Positions 1 to 8,879 of a DNA stretch of 64,000 nucleotides are shown here, piece after piece. The notes beneath the pieces are model-generated. The model worked only from the letters and a program-made list of their open reading frames with translations, made no database searches and was not told where the DNA came from. The DNA lies in assembly GCF_001586255.1 (NCBI RefSeq), contig NZ_CP014544.1:2697501-2761500 (forward strand), given 5' to 3'. The stretch comes from Zhongshania aliphaticivorans. Its GTDB lineage: Bacteria > Pseudomonadota > Gammaproteobacteria > Pseudomonadales > Spongiibacteraceae. The translations under genes were made by a program, and so were the position numbers. Numbering within the stretch: the first letter of the stretch is position 1; each line of letters opens with the position of its first letter.

Positions 1-211
1 TAATTACCCGTATGCCGCCATCATCGCGCAAACTATAGTCCGCCGTCACCTGACTCAAGCCGGCCTCAAAACGATGATCTAAACGGGCTATTTCATACCA
101 TTTACCCAGATATTTGTCTTTATCAAAGTCGTGCACCGGCGTCACGCCACTGGGCAATTTGGTGCAAGCCGCCAAAAAAGCCAATAAGGCTAGGCAAATA
201 AATTTTGGCAT
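1..211 (-). CDS. blc: Outer membrane lipoprotein Blc (lipocalin), C-terminus cut by window edge
   Basis: Seventy residues of a minus-strand gene run off the left edge. Translation from the ATG at 209-211 gives a lipoprotein signal peptide with a lipobox ending in Cys16 (LAAC). This is followed by the bacterial lipocalin signature GKWYEIARLDHRFE and a GLSQVTADYSL stretch, as in Blc. Blc proteins are outer-membrane-anchored lipocalins that bind fatty acids or lysophospholipids. A full Blc is about 175 residues, so more than half is missing. The N-terminal calls (lipoprotein and lipocalin) are firm. The ligand is family knowledge only. Confidence 0.85.
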   Translation of the reverse strand, partial: MPKFICLALLAFLAACTKLPSGVTPVHDFDKDKYLGKWYEIARLDHRFEAGLSQVTADYSLRDDGGIRVI

Positions 212-262
212 TCTCCCCCCAATCAACGCTATTCCCGAGGCACAGAATATCACAGACAAAAA

Positions 263-307
263 AATCGGGCTGTGTTTTGCGCAATAACGCCCTAACACAG
301 CCCGATT
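263..307 (-). terminator. Rho-independent terminator of the small lipoprotein gene
   Basis: A perfect 14-bp inverted repeat (AATCGGGCTGTGTT / AACACAGCCCGATT) with a 17-nt loop is followed, on the minus strand, by a run of seven T. It lies about 50 bp after the stop codon of the small lipoprotein gene and before blc, so it separates the two minus-strand units. Confidence 0.85.
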
Positions 308-354
308 AGCAGCGCGGTAAGCTGCGCTGCGACGTCAAAATAGGCGACCTACAA

Positions 355-570
355 TTAGCTGTGGTCGTCTATTTCGTCTTGCACTTCTTCGACACCTTCG
401 TTGTAAGCATCTTTGGTGTCTTCAATACCCTGATCGATACTTTCGCCCGCTTTCTCAGCAGGTCCTTTTTCACAAGCGCTAATCGCGAACATTGCGCTGG
501 CCACAATAAAAAAGGCAACCAAAAGCTTGCTGCTTTGCGTTGATTTTAAATTTTCAAGTAATGCTTTCAT
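355..570 (-). CDS. Small lipoprotein of unknown function
   Basis: A 71-residue protein with a hydrophobic signal segment (about residues 16-32) ending in a lipobox-like SAC at Cys33. The mature part is about 38 residues, strongly acidic and rich in Glu, Asp and Ala, with a helical repeat feel (ESIDQGIEDTKDAYNEGVEE). A good Shine-Dalgarno sequence (GGAGAG) lies about 9 nt before the ATG, and a strong terminator follows at 263-307, so it is a single-gene unit. It recalls small entericidin-like or YtxH-like stress lipoproteins in size and composition, but I do not recognise a specific family. Confidence 0.7.
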   Translation of the reverse strand: MKALLENLKSTQSSKLLVAFFIVASAMFAISACEKGPAEKAGESIDQGIEDTKDAYNEGVEEVQDEIDDHS

Positions 571-866
571 GTTTGATACTCTCCATGAGTAGATTCAGTT
601 TTAGGGATTTTCGTACTGAAAAAACTTACTTCCACTGAAATTAATATCGTCTTATACGATTTCTTTCAGCCTGACATTCAACCTAGCAGCTCCCTATAAA
701 GTAAGTTTGAAATACAACACGCGATCACAAATTAGCTCGCATCGAAATGTTTGCATTCGGAGTTTATGACCGCGCTACCCAGCGCTATGTTCCTGAGTTA
801 GGCCATTTTTTTTCGCAATCCGCATTAATACCAACACGCCTTGTCGAATAAAATGGCCATTCATTC

Positions 867-2933
867 TCAGTTATCGCCAAACTGCATCTGCAATGCCAGC
901 TCAATGCCTCGGCCTGCTTCGGGGGCGTAGTCGCGAATAAAGGAGCTGGCACTGCGAATTTCGTCGTCACCTAAGTTTCGGCCTTTTAGCATGATCGTGT
1001 ATTGCACGTCGGCAAGATCAAAGGCCCGCGACACAGTCATATCAATGCGCTTATAACTCGCGGTAGGCAGCTCATTGGCCCCTGGTTTGGTCTGCGCGTG
1101 AGCGTAAACCACACTTAAATCAGCCTGCCAGTTCTGTGCTTGCCAATTAAGGCGCACACCGTCATGTCCCGGCGGCAGACGAGGGGCGCTATCGCCGTTA
1201 TCCAGTTCACCTTTTATACGGTCACCAAATAGGCCTAGGCGATAAGTCTGTTTAGCACTACTGTAAAACGACCAATCAAGCTCATACTCAAGCCCTTGAA
1301 AGATCGCGTCTTGTTGCCGGTACGCGAGGACGTCTACGCCATCCACCTCATTGCCAGTATTTTCTAAATAAATAAAATCATTAAATTGATTCGAAAACGC
1401 GGTAATTTTAGCGCTGACCATTTCATACTCAGCACGCAAGCTCAGGTCGATATTTTGCGCCTCTTCGCTGTCCAATTGCTCATCACCAAGCTCAACGGCA
1501 CCAGTGGCGCCATGCACAACGTAGCTGCCGGCGGTATTGCCGATATTTGAAAAACGCTCCTCGGCTGTCGGCGCTCGACGCGAGCTCGAAAGCGATAATG
1601 ACGCCGTCCAGCTATTATTCAATTCATATAAGCCCGCCAATGAAGCACTGATGCTGTCGGTATCGTGGTCTTTTATAGTGTCCTGCTCTGCAGAAAGGCG
1701 ATCCATATCGGCACGCAAGCCCGCCTCAAGCGACCAATTCTTAGCGTGATAGTCCTCTAGCCAGAACAAACCCAGCTGACGAGTGGTGTTTACGGGCACA
1801 AAGGATTCTTCGCCAAGCGCCGAGAAATCGGCCTCTAGCCACTGCGCACCGAATACACCATGCCAGTCTCCACCCCAATAGCTAAACGTTTGATGCGCCA
1901 ATTCCAGCCGCCCCGTCCACGCCTCTTTATTAAATGTAGTGCCAACGTCGCCACTGGCTTCTATCTCTTGATGTTGGTAATCGCTATACGCCAGGCGCCA
2001 GCGCAGTAGCTCCAAAAAACCATCAAAATGTTGATCACCGGCAAGATCCCAGCGCTTTTGACTTACCGCGAGATTAACACCCTCTTCAGCTTCTTCTACT
2101 GCCCCCACGCCGTCTTCCTCATCATGGTGATGATGCACGCCTGCGGGAATACCATAGACATTGTCTAGCTCGCTATAACTTAGCCCAAAGTAGCCATCTT
2201 CAAAATGGTAGGCACTGCCTAAAGTCGTGCGACGGGTGCGACCGTCGGCATTGGCAATAAAGCCCTCACTGCTTTCATCGGTGTCCTCGATGTTACGCGG
2301 GTTAATCGCTAAGCCTGGAATTTCTGGGTAGCCCCAGTCGCGGTACAATGAGTCGATATGCACCGCCCAGTTGCCATCACCGGCGTCGACCCTAAACACC
2401 CCGCTGCGACCGTCATCGACACTGCTGTGGCGCAGCTCTGCCGCGCCGCTAACACCGTCAATCGCCTTGCTGGGCACTCGGCCATCCAAGACATTAATTA
2501 CCCCACCAATTGCACCGCCGCCATACAGCAAGGTCGCTGGGCCGCGCAGAATTTCTATACTATCGGCCAGTATTGGCTCAACCGAAACGGCATGATCGGC
2601 ACTATTAGAAGATACATCTAAACTCGACAAGCTATTTTGCAGTAGCTGTACCCGCGGCCCCTGCTGTCCGCGTATTACGGGCTGCCCTACTGCAGGCCCA
2701 AAGCTGGCACTGCTCAATCCCGGCGAATGATTTAGGGTTTCGCCAATCGTCGCTGCTGCCTGCCGGCGCAGCTCCTCTCCACTCAACACTGTTAAAGGCA
2801 AGGCGGTCTGCGCTTCGTTTTTATGAATAGAAGTGGTCACTAAGACATGTTCCATATGGCGATTGTCTTCTGCGAATACGGATAGTGGCTGGGCGCAGAC
2901 GCCCGCCAGAGCAATTTTCATTTTCCAGTTCAT
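867..2933 (-). CDS. TonB-dependent receptor, ZnuD-like (probable zinc uptake)
   Basis: A 688-residue outer-membrane receptor with a signal peptide (about residues 1-21). The plug domain carries VIRGQQGPRVQLLQN near residue 87 and EILRGPATLLYGGGAIGGVINV near residues 127-148, followed by a 22-strand-type barrel ending in an aromatic/polar terminus. The plug resembles ZnuD of Neisseria and its relatives, which import zinc. An extracellular-loop segment at about residues 266-274 has four consecutive histidines followed by acidic residues, the kind of metal-binding loop seen in ZnuD. The SD AGGA lies about 10 nt before the ATG. The neighbouring small protein at 3128-3415 also has His and Cys residues. 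No convincing Zur box was found by eye, so metal regulation is not shown. Haem or a metallophore are alternatives. Confidence 0.8.
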   Translation of the reverse strand: MNWKMKIALAGVCAQPLSVFAEDNRHMEHVLVTTSIHKNEAQTALPLTVLSGEELRRQAAATIGETLNHSPGLSSASFGPAVGQPVIRGQQGPRVQLLQNSLSSLDVSSNSADHAVSVEPILADSIEILRGPATLLYGGGAIGGVINVLDGRVPSKAIDGVSGAAELRHSSVDDGRSGVFRVDAGDGNWAVHIDSLYRDWGYPEIPGLAINPRNIEDTDESSEGFIANADGRTRRTTLGSAYHFEDGYFGLSYSELDNVYGIPAGVHHHHDEEDGVGAVEEAEEGVNLAVSQKRWDLAGDQHFDGFLELLRWRLAYSDYQHQEIEASGDVGTTFNKEAWTGRLELAHQTFSYWGGDWHGVFGAQWLEADFSALGEESFVPVNTTRQLGLFWLEDYHAKNWSLEAGLRADMDRLSAEQDTIKDHDTDSISASLAGLYELNNSWTASLSLSSSRRAPTAEERFSNIGNTAGSYVVHGATGAVELGDEQLDSEEAQNIDLSLRAEYEMVSAKITAFSNQFNDFIYLENTGNEVDGVDVLAYRQQDAIFQGLEYELDWSFYSSAKQTYRLGLFGDRIKGELDNGDSAPRLPPGHDGVRLNWQAQNWQADLSVVYAHAQTKPGANELPTASYKRIDMTVSRAFDLADVQYTIMLKGRNLGDDEIRSASSFIRDYAPEAGRGIELALQMQFGDN

Positions 2934-3127
2934 TGTGTTGTTCCTAAATATCGAATGTCTTAAAAGCTATTTGCACAAGGCTAAACACCTTGTTCGGCAA
3001 AATAGCTGCGCAAATTAGTGCCGCAGAAAACATCAGGCCCGACAGTGAAATAAATGCACAGGCGCATTGCGCCAATTCACAAGCGCAATAAATTTACGAG
3101 GCGAGCTGATGTTTCGCGTAATGCGAT

Positions 3128-3415
3128 TTAGACAAAAAATACCGGAGGTGCCCGAGCGGGCGGGCGCAGCACAATGCTTGCGCGAAAAACGCTGGGTAGC
3201 GCCAAGTCATGACGGCTTGGTAGTGCCGCAGGAATATAGGGGCTAAAGGGATCACTCGTGGCCGCAACGCCACTGTAATGACAAACCACACATTCACTGA
3301 GTGGGCTGTGCTCTGCCACATGAATATGATTACCTTGCAGCCATAGCGACCAACTGAGGCACAGTAATAACAGTGCCGCCAGTGATAGGCGTTTATGCTG
3401 AAGACTAAGTTTCAT
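3128..3415 (-). CDS. Small membrane or secreted protein with His/Cys motifs, upstream of the ZnuD-like receptor
   Basis: From the first ATG (3413-3415) this is a 95-residue protein. It has a basic N-terminus, one hydrophobic segment (about residues 10-26), a NHIHVAEH stretch and a CVVCH motif, and a Pro/Arg-rich end (PPARAPPVFFV). A longer reading from a TTG at 3442 adds nine residues but has no better ribosome site. Small proteins with this layout (signal segment, His/Cys centre, RAPP-type tail) often accompany metal-receptor genes and resemble the DUF2946 group. That comparison is from memory. The gene shares the receptor's strand, 194 bp upstream, so co-transcription is possible. Confidence 0.6.
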   Translation of the reverse strand: MKLSLQHKRLSLAALLLLCLSWSLWLQGNHIHVAEHSPLSECVVCHYSGVAATSDPFSPYIPAALPSRHDLALPSVFRASIVLRPPARAPPVFFV

Positions 3416-3501
3416 GGGAGCGGCGCAATGCTGCGTTAACAAGCGAGTGGCTATGCTAACGCAGGGCGGTGAGATTGAGCAAGGAGTTACGCGCTAACAG
3501 T

Positions 3502-4221
3502 TTAGGCGTCGAAATCGATACCCAAACGGCGACCAACTAATTCATAGGACTCAACCACATTGCCAAGGCCTTGGCGGAAGCGGTCTTTATCGAGCTTTTC
3601 GCGAGTGTCTTTGTCCCATAGGCGGCAGCCGTCTGGCGAGAATTCGTCGCCAAGATGGATTTCGCCATCGCTAAACACGCCAAACTCCAGCTTGTAGTCA
3701 ACTAGTAGCATGCCAGCGTCCGCAAACATCTTTTGCAGCACGTCGTTAACCTTAAAGGTTAATTCCTTCATGCGATCAAGCTGAGCATCGTTTGCCCAGC
3801 CAAAGGAGCGAATATGGAATTCGTTGATCATCGGGTCATGCAGGGCGTCGTTCTTCAAAAACATTTCGAAGGTCGGCGGATTGAGCTCCAAGCCCTCTTC
3901 TACGCCTAAACGCTTTACAATAGAACCCGCTGCAATATTGCGCACCACGCATTCTATGGGCAGCATATCCAATTTTTTAACCAGCGCGTCGTTGTCAGAC
4001 AACAGCTTTTCAAAATGGGTTGGGATACCAGCCGCCTGCAAGGCGTTCATAATGAAGGCATTGAACTTATTGTTCACCATGCCTTTGCGATCCAGCTGCT
4101 CTACCCGCAGACCGTCGAAGGCCGAGGTGTCATTTCTGAAATTGAGGATATAACGGTCTGGATCGTCAGTCTTGAAAACTGACTTTGCCTTACCGGAATA
4201 CAACTCTTCGCGTTTTTCCAT
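3502..4221 (-). CDS. purC: Phosphoribosylaminoimidazole-succinocarboxamide synthase (SAICAR synthase)
   Basis: A 239-residue cytosolic enzyme of purine synthesis that joins aspartate to CAIR using ATP. The N-terminus [16 protein letters not shown] matches PurC of Pseudomonas-type bacteria closely. Family blocks are present: [42 protein letters not shown] and [14 protein letters not shown] chose the ATG at 4219-4221, with GAGG about 6 nt upstream, over an in-frame upstream start, because it gives the family N-terminus. The gene is last in a dapA-bamC-MBL-purC run with a 25-bp gap to the MBL gene, the same order as in Pseudomonas. Confidence 0.97.
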   Translation of the reverse strand: MEKREELYSGKAKSVFKTDDPDRYILNFRNDTSAFDGLRVEQLDRKGMVNNKFNAFIMNALQAAGIPTHFEKLLSDNDALVKKLDMLPIECVVRNIAAGSIVKRLGVEEGLELNPPTFEMFLKNDALHDPMINEFHIRSFGWANDAQLDRMKELTFKVNDVLQKMFADAGMLLVDYKLEFGVFSDGEIHLGDEFSPDGCRLWDKDTREKLDKDRFRQGLGNVVESYELVGRRLGIDFDA

Positions 4222-4246
4222 GGTTTGCCTCATTAGCACAAAAAGA

Positions 4247-5005
4247 TCACGCTATATCCAGCCAGTCGAAACCAGCCTCTTGGTCGGCAGACAGCAGCGC
4301 GTCACTGTTTACCAACATCGGTTCAATCGCCATTCTCGCCAGCGCGGGCGTGTTGTTCTTTTCACTCAGGTGGGCAATGACCACGTGTTGAAGCCGGGCA
4401 ACCTCGGCGTCTTCTAGCAGGCTAGCCGCCTGCTGATTATTCAAGTGTCCCCAATCCCCGCCAACGCGCAGTTTCAGCGAATAGGGGTACGGGCCATTGG
4501 CGAGCATAGTTACGTCGTGATTACACTCAAGTAAGAGCGCATCACAGCGTTGATAGTGCTCTCTAACGACGGGCGTAATACTACCTAAATCCGTGAGCAG
4601 CCCAAACGTTTTTTTTCGGTAACTGAACACAAATTGGCAGGGTTCACGGGCATCGTGGGGAACGGCGACCGGCATCACTGAAATTCCACCAATGTCGATT
4701 GCCGTGCCCAACTCCAAATGCCGCCAGTGATGCGAAAGCCGCAATTGACCGTGCTCGCCAGTACCGTAGCTGCAATACACCGGCACCTTGTATTTACGCG
4801 CCAGGGGCAACACCCCTTTGATGTGGTCGCTGTGCTCATGGGTAACCAGGATAGCGGTCAAATCACTTGGCGCCCTACCAAGCCTGGCCATGCGGCGCTC
4901 GGTTTCCTTTATACTGAAACCGCAGTCGATCAGAATACAGCTTTGCTCAGTTTCAAGCAGGGTAGCGTTTCCTTTACTGCCACTACCCAGAGATGCGAAG
5001 CGCAC
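4247..5005 (-). CDS. MBL-fold metallo-hydrolase, YycJ/WalJ-like
   Basis: A 252-residue metallo-beta-lactamase-fold hydrolase. The THEHSDH zinc-binding motif is at about residues 54-60, preceded by ILIDCGFS. Later metal ligands are in [18 protein letters not shown] and [10 protein letters not shown]. The N-terminus [15 protein letters not shown] is typical of the YycJ/WalJ exonuclease-like group. It starts at a GTG whose G is shared with the last base of the bamC stop (TAGTG), a one-base overlap that suggests coupled translation. In Pseudomonas the equivalent gene also lies between bamC and purC. The substrate is unproven; nuclease or phosphodiesterase activity is the family expectation. Confidence 0.88.
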   Translation of the reverse strand: MRFASLGSGSKGNATLLETEQSCILIDCGFSIKETERRMARLGRAPSDLTAILVTHEHSDHIKGVLPLARKYKVPVYCSYGTGEHGQLRLSHHWRHLELGTAIDIGGISVMPVAVPHDAREPCQFVFSYRKKTFGLLTDLGSITPVVREHYQRCDALLLECNHDVTMLANGPYPYSLKLRVGGDWGHLNNQQAASLLEDAEVARLQHVVIAHLSEKNNTPALARMAIEPMLVNSDALLSADQEAGFDWLDIA

Positions 5006-6051
5006 TAATACATATACCCCATAATGCGCTTAAGGAGATTTTCGCGTTCAGTTTCCCGCAAGCGGCGACCTTTTTGGTAGTTCAGGAAGATCAGCGACTC
5101 AGCCTTGCCTTCGCCAACTGGGCGCAATTCTACGACGTAGCGACTCAAATCTGGGCGGCGGGCACTGAAAATACGCGAAAACCAGCCCATTTCCTCTGCC
5201 TCGGGATCGATATAAGTGAGCCAATATTTATTCACTTCGCGACGGTCGTCTTCTATTTCAAACCCGGCCTTAACCAATGCTAAACCCAAGGCCGCCCAAG
5301 CGCGATCTTCTGGCAACAAAAGGCGTAAATAGCGGCCATCAGCGCCGTCTTCCGCACCTTCAAGAAAGATTTTACCCTTGCCATCACTACGCTGAGCCAA
5401 CATCGACACTGACGCATCGGCCTCGCTATCGGCCAAATACTGGGCAACCACCCGCACCATCTGCGACTCGCGCTCTAGCGAGTCGGACGTCGCCGGCCAA
5501 GCATCGCCGCCGTTGATCTGGGTGAGTATATGAATTTCACTGGTGCCTTTCTGTACACCTTGATCGAGACGAAAGCGAAAACGTTCACGCGTGCTGCCGT
5601 CGCCATTCGGGTCGCGCCACTCGGTTTCGATTGTCGAGGTAGCGCCGTCAGCACGGGCCACTTTCAAACCAGCACGGCCCAAAAACACGCGCATCCGCGG
5701 CCAAACTTGATTCGGGTCACCGTCGAGTAATATCCAGCTCTTACCTTCTAAAGTTTGAATTTTAACTTCAGCAGTACCCACATTTTTAGTGAGTGGCTCA
5801 GGGCGTGGCAAATCAAATTTACCTGGTAATACCGTGTGGGTTTGTAAACCGGGCACGACATATTTATCGTCCAGCGAGGCTGAACTGATTTCAGGTGGCA
5901 ATTCCAGTGGCGCACTTAATTTTGCTTGGCGGTAGTCGTCTCCACGATCACGAAAAGCGCCATTATCACCAAACATACAGCCGGACAATACCACCAGCCC
6001 GAGACTCGCTGTCATCAATCGAAATACGGTGCTGTGCATAGTTTCGCTCAT
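5005..6051 (-). CDS. bamC: Outer membrane protein assembly factor BamC (lipoprotein)
   Basis: A 348-residue lipoprotein. The signal peptide ends in the lipobox LSGC (Cys25), which is followed by an unstructured stretch with the conserved DDYRQAKLSAPLELPPEI and by two helix-grip domains. It is part of the BAM complex, which inserts beta-barrel proteins in the outer membrane. The start ATG follows the dapA stop directly (TAAATG on the minus strand), so translation is coupled to dapA. An alternative start at Met5 has no ribosome site. The gene order dapA-bamC is conserved in gammaproteobacteria. Length and lipobox fit the family. Confidence 0.95.
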   Translation of the reverse strand: MSETMHSTVFRLMTASLGLVVLSGCMFGDNGAFRDRGDDYRQAKLSAPLELPPEISSASLDDKYVVPGLQTHTVLPGKFDLPRPEPLTKNVGTAEVKIQTLEGKSWILLDGDPNQVWPRMRVFLGRAGLKVARADGATSTIETEWRDPNGDGSTRERFRFRLDQGVQKGTSEIHILTQINGGDAWPATSDSLERESQMVRVVAQYLADSEADASVSMLAQRSDGKGKIFLEGAEDGADGRYLRLLLPEDRAWAALGLALVKAGFEIEDDRREVNKYWLTYIDPEAEEMGWFSRIFSARRPDLSRYVVELRPVGEGKAESLIFLNYQKGRRLRETERENLLKRIMGYMY

Positions 6052-6930
6052 TTAGTCTAATAATCCCGATTGTTTCAGGGCTTCGGCCACCTGGGGTCTA
6101 GCGGCTTCGCTAAGCAGTGTTAACGGTAAACGAATACCATCTTCCATCAGGCCCATAGCAAGCATGGCCCACTTCACCGGAATGGGGTTTGACTCCACAA
6201 ACAGGCGTTCATGTAAAATTCGCAGGGGTGCGTCTGCTTGTTCTGTTGCCGCTTGGTCGCCAGCCATGGCCGCCACACAAACCGCCTTTACCGCAGCTGG
6301 CGCAATATTAGCGGTAACGGAAATATTACCCTTACCGCCAAGGAGCATCAGTTCTGCAGCGGTCGCATCGTCGCCAGAAAAGACACTAAGTTTGTCGCCA
6401 ACGGCGTCGATAAGCGCTTTGCCCCGCGCCATATCACCCGTCGCATCTTTTATTGCAATAATATTCGGGTGCTCAGCCAAACGGATAGTCGTGGCATTGG
6501 CCATGTCACAGGCGGTACGGCCCGGCACATTGTAGAGAATTTGGGGAATGGCTACCGCATTGGCTATGGCCATATAGTGCTGATAAAGACCTTCTTGGGT
6601 CGGCTTATTGTAGTAAGGCGTCACCAACAAACAGGCATCAGCGCCCACTTCTCGGGCAACTTCAGTCAACTCAATGGCCTCAGCCGTGGAGTTGGCGCCA
6701 GTACCGGCAATCACTTTTATCCGCCCAGCCACTTGGTCAACACAGGCTTTAATCACCATTTTGTGCTCATCCATGGCCAATGTTGCGGACTCGCCGGTGG
6801 TGCCGACTGCCACAATACCGTCAGTGCCCTGCTCGACATGCCAGTCGATTAAGCGTGCCAAGGCCTGCCAGTCTATGCTGCCATCGCTGTGCATCGGTGT
6901 TACTAGGGCGACAATGCTACCCGAAATCAT
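6052..6930 (-). CDS. dapA: 4-hydroxy-tetrahydrodipicolinate synthase
   Basis: A 292-residue TIM-barrel enzyme that condenses pyruvate with aspartate semialdehyde in lysine and diaminopimelate synthesis. All catalytic residues are visible with E. coli numbering: GTTGES (Thr44, Thr45), Tyr107 in TPYYNKP, Tyr133 in LYNVPGRT, Arg138, and the Schiff-base Lys161 in IKDATGD. The chosen ATG (6928-6930) has GGAGA 8 nt upstream. An upstream in-frame start would add eleven non-family residues. First gene of the dapA-bamC-MBL-purC unit. A second DapA-like gene at 43314 lacks these residues. Confidence 0.98.
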   Translation of the reverse strand: MISGSIVALVTPMHSDGSIDWQALARLIDWHVEQGTDGIVAVGTTGESATLAMDEHKMVIKACVDQVAGRIKVIAGTGANSTAEAIELTEVAREVGADACLLVTPYYNKPTQEGLYQHYMAIANAVAIPQILYNVPGRTACDMANATTIRLAEHPNIIAIKDATGDMARGKALIDAVGDKLSVFSGDDATAAELMLLGGKGNISVTANIAPAAVKAVCVAAMAGDQAATEQADAPLRILHERLFVESNPIPVKWAMLAMGLMEDGIRLPLTLLSEAARPQVAEALKQSGLLD

Positions 6931-7120
6931 GCCTGTATCTCCAAAAATGGTGCAAGCCGCCAATGGTACTGGCCTGTGCCACGCAGCTCAAGGGACAAAT
7001 CACTGTAAGCCAGCGGAATCTCGAACGAATCCATGCAAACATGGTCTATAACATATGTCTTGGTGGCGTTAAGACCTATAATGCACCGCGTTTTGCCCAT
7101 GTGAGACAGGAGAAAAGCCA

Positions 7121-7606
7121 ATGCGTTTCCTAGTAATAGTATTTCTGCTTATTTTGGCGCCAATGAGTATTGCCGACCCCTGGCGCACCGACCCGCTCAC
7201 GCCCATGGACGAGCGTTACATGGACAACAGCCGCAAGGAGCTCAACGATCTTGCCCGAATTGAATTGGGCCGTAGCTTTGGCGAAGGCCGCGACAGCGAC
7301 CTGAGGCTGATACAAACCCTGCTTGATCGCAAACTGGTTAAAGGTGATCAAACAGCCCTGTTACAGGCCATGGGTATAGTGCTAGGCGATCATCTGCGCA
7401 AAGAGCACAATTTAAAGTGGGTGATATATATTGATCGCGTCGGCCGCAGTCGCGCGCTGGAAGTCCCCTTTAAAGACGAGGCCATATTTCCCGTCACCCA
7501 AATTTCTAGCCGCGCTGCGGTGGGCGCAGATGTTGACGTTAAAGCGATTTACGAACGCTTAGAGAGCGAAATTGTCCGCGCCAAAAAGAAAATAATTGTC
7601 CGCTAA
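7121..7606 (+). CDS. Secreted DUF3806-type protein
   Basis: A 161-residue protein with a clear signal peptide (about residues 1-18, ending SIA-DP). The body contains DLRLIQTLLDRKLV, GIVLGDHLRKEHNLKWV, DRVGRSRALE and FPVTQISSRAAVGADVDVKAIYERL. This is the layout I associate with the DUF3806 family, whose function is unknown. The SD AGGAG is 8 nt before the ATG. It is divergent from dapA and convergent with the AEC permease gene. It probably acts in the periplasm. Confidence 0.8.
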   Translation: MRFLVIVFLLILAPMSIADPWRTDPLTPMDERYMDNSRKELNDLARIELGRSFGEGRDSDLRLIQTLLDRKLVKGDQTALLQAMGIVLGDHLRKEHNLKWVIYIDRVGRSRALEVPFKDEAIFPVTQISSRAAVGADVDVKAIYERLESEIVRAKKKIIVR

Positions 7607-7614
7607 TAAGCCCT

Positions 7615-8502
7615 TCAGCGCACACCGAGAAAATAAAGTAAAACGGGGATGCTAACAAAGCTAATCAGCGTGGAGCTAACCACCATCCCCGCCACAGTAT
7701 CTGGCTCCCGCCGATACTGCATGGCCAGCAAATAATTAAACACCGCTGCCGGCGTTGCCGATTGCAGCAATACCACATTGCGCAACATACCCTCTAGCTC
7801 CAAGACGTATACCGTCACCACGCCGCCACCCAAGCCAACCAGCAGCCGCAAACACCCCAAGCCCAGCGACTTTCCGGCCCCCTGCAGACGCAAGCTGCTC
7901 AAGGAAACCCCAAGGGTGATTAACATCAAGGGTATCGACATGCCACCCAGTAAACTCAAGCTATTTTGTATCGACAGCGGCAAGGTCCAGTGATTAAAAA
8001 TCAAAATGCAGGCAAGTGCCCCAGCGTAGATAATCGGCGAGCTGAGCATACCCTTCACCACTGCCTTGCCGCTGAGTACAGCAACGCCAAACGAGAAGTG
8101 CGAAATAGTGGTCACCAAAAAAATGCCTAAACCGATCGCCAAACCTTCTTCACCAAAGGCAAACAAACACAACGGCAGGCCCATATTGCCGAAGTTACCA
8201 AAGATCAGCGGGATCAAGAAATCGCGCACACTCAGCCGGAACAACACGCACACGGTGGCGGCAAAAATGGCGCTAAAGCCCAGCATGCAAAAACTGGCGA
8301 GCAAGACCTGCGCCAGCAACTCGGCCGAAATAGCGGTTTTACTAAGCGTACCGACAATCAGCGCTGGCGCGCCAATCCACAGCACAATTCGACGCACAAA
8401 TTCGTGGTCGAAGGGCTGTTTAAAACGCACCCAAAACACACCAATGGCAGCACAGAATATAACCGGCAGAACAACCGGCACTAAAGGCGAGACTAAAGAC
8501 AT
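7615..8502 (-). CDS. AEC (auxin efflux carrier) family transporter
   Basis: A 295-residue inner-membrane protein made almost entirely of hydrophobic segments (about ten), with the family landmarks FGNFGNMGLPLCLFAFG near the middle and LLQSATPAAVFNYLLA near the C-terminus. Bacterial members export or import small carboxylates such as malate or malonate. The substrate here cannot be inferred from context. It ends eight bases from the stop of the DUF3806 gene, convergently, and stands alone on its strand. Confidence 0.88.
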   Translation of the reverse strand: MSLVSPLVPVVLPVIFCAAIGVFWVRFKQPFDHEFVRRIVLWIGAPALIVGTLSKTAISAELLAQVLLASFCMLGFSAIFAATVCVLFRLSVRDFLIPLIFGNFGNMGLPLCLFAFGEEGLAIGLGIFLVTTISHFSFGVAVLSGKAVVKGMLSSPIIYAGALACILIFNHWTLPLSIQNSLSLLGGMSIPLMLITLGVSLSSLRLQGAGKSLGLGCLRLLVGLGGGVVTVYVLELEGMLRNVVLLQSATPAAVFNYLLAMQYRREPDTVAGMVVSSTLISFVSIPVLLYFLGVR

Positions 8503-8646
8503 GGAATTCCGACGAGAGCTGGAGTTTGTGTAACTAAGGAAAATGCATTATCACGGCATCACGCGCAAATTCCAAGGCGCTGCAACTCATCCATTCCTCA
8601 CCTTACAACGTAAACACTACTAACTCAGATTGCCTAGGTTCTCAAA

Positions 8647-8862
8647 ATGAATGCCGTTAACCCCAAGAAACTGCTCAATAGTAAATGGACTGCCGTTAGT
8701 CCGCAAAACAAGGACAAACATTTTGTCATTACCGAAGTCGAGTTCGATGAATACCAAACCCTCTACCACTGCATGATCGAAGCGGTGATGAGCAAACGCA
8801 GCTACACTTTACAGTGGCGAGAACTACGCGATGCCAACCAGTGGCTCTGTGGCTGGCAGTAA
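8647..8862 (+). CDS. Small Trp-rich protein, TIGR02450-like
   Basis: A 71-residue basic cytosolic protein. It matches the pattern of the TIGR02450/DUF2389 tryptophan-rich family as I know it: NPKKLLNSKWTAVSP at the start, KHFVITEVEFDE in the middle, and KRSYTLQWRELRDANQWLCGWQ at the end, with Trp at positions 14, 57, 66 and 70. Its function is unknown. The ribosome site is weak. It is convergent with the SDR gene at the end of the F420 operon. Confidence 0.8.
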   Translation: MNAVNPKKLLNSKWTAVSPQNKDKHFVITEVEFDEYQTLYHCMIEAVMSKRSYTLQWRELRDANQWLCGWQ

Positions 8863-8879
8863 TCCCCGCTTTCCAATGC

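Noticed and set aside
801-858. Inverted repeat GGCCATTTT / AAAATGGCC after the ZnuD-like gene
   Set aside because: The 40-base loop is too long for a normal terminator stem, and the T run lies inside the repeat arm.
2934-3130. Zur-type zinc operator upstream of the ZnuD-like receptor
   Set aside because: Searched by eye for the 23-bp AT-rich palindrome; only short, imperfect matches, so not called.
7081-7120. TATAAT at about 7076-7081 as promoter of the DUF3806 gene
   Set aside because: The -10 match is perfect, but no acceptable -35 element lies 16-18 bp upstream, so it is not called as a promoter.
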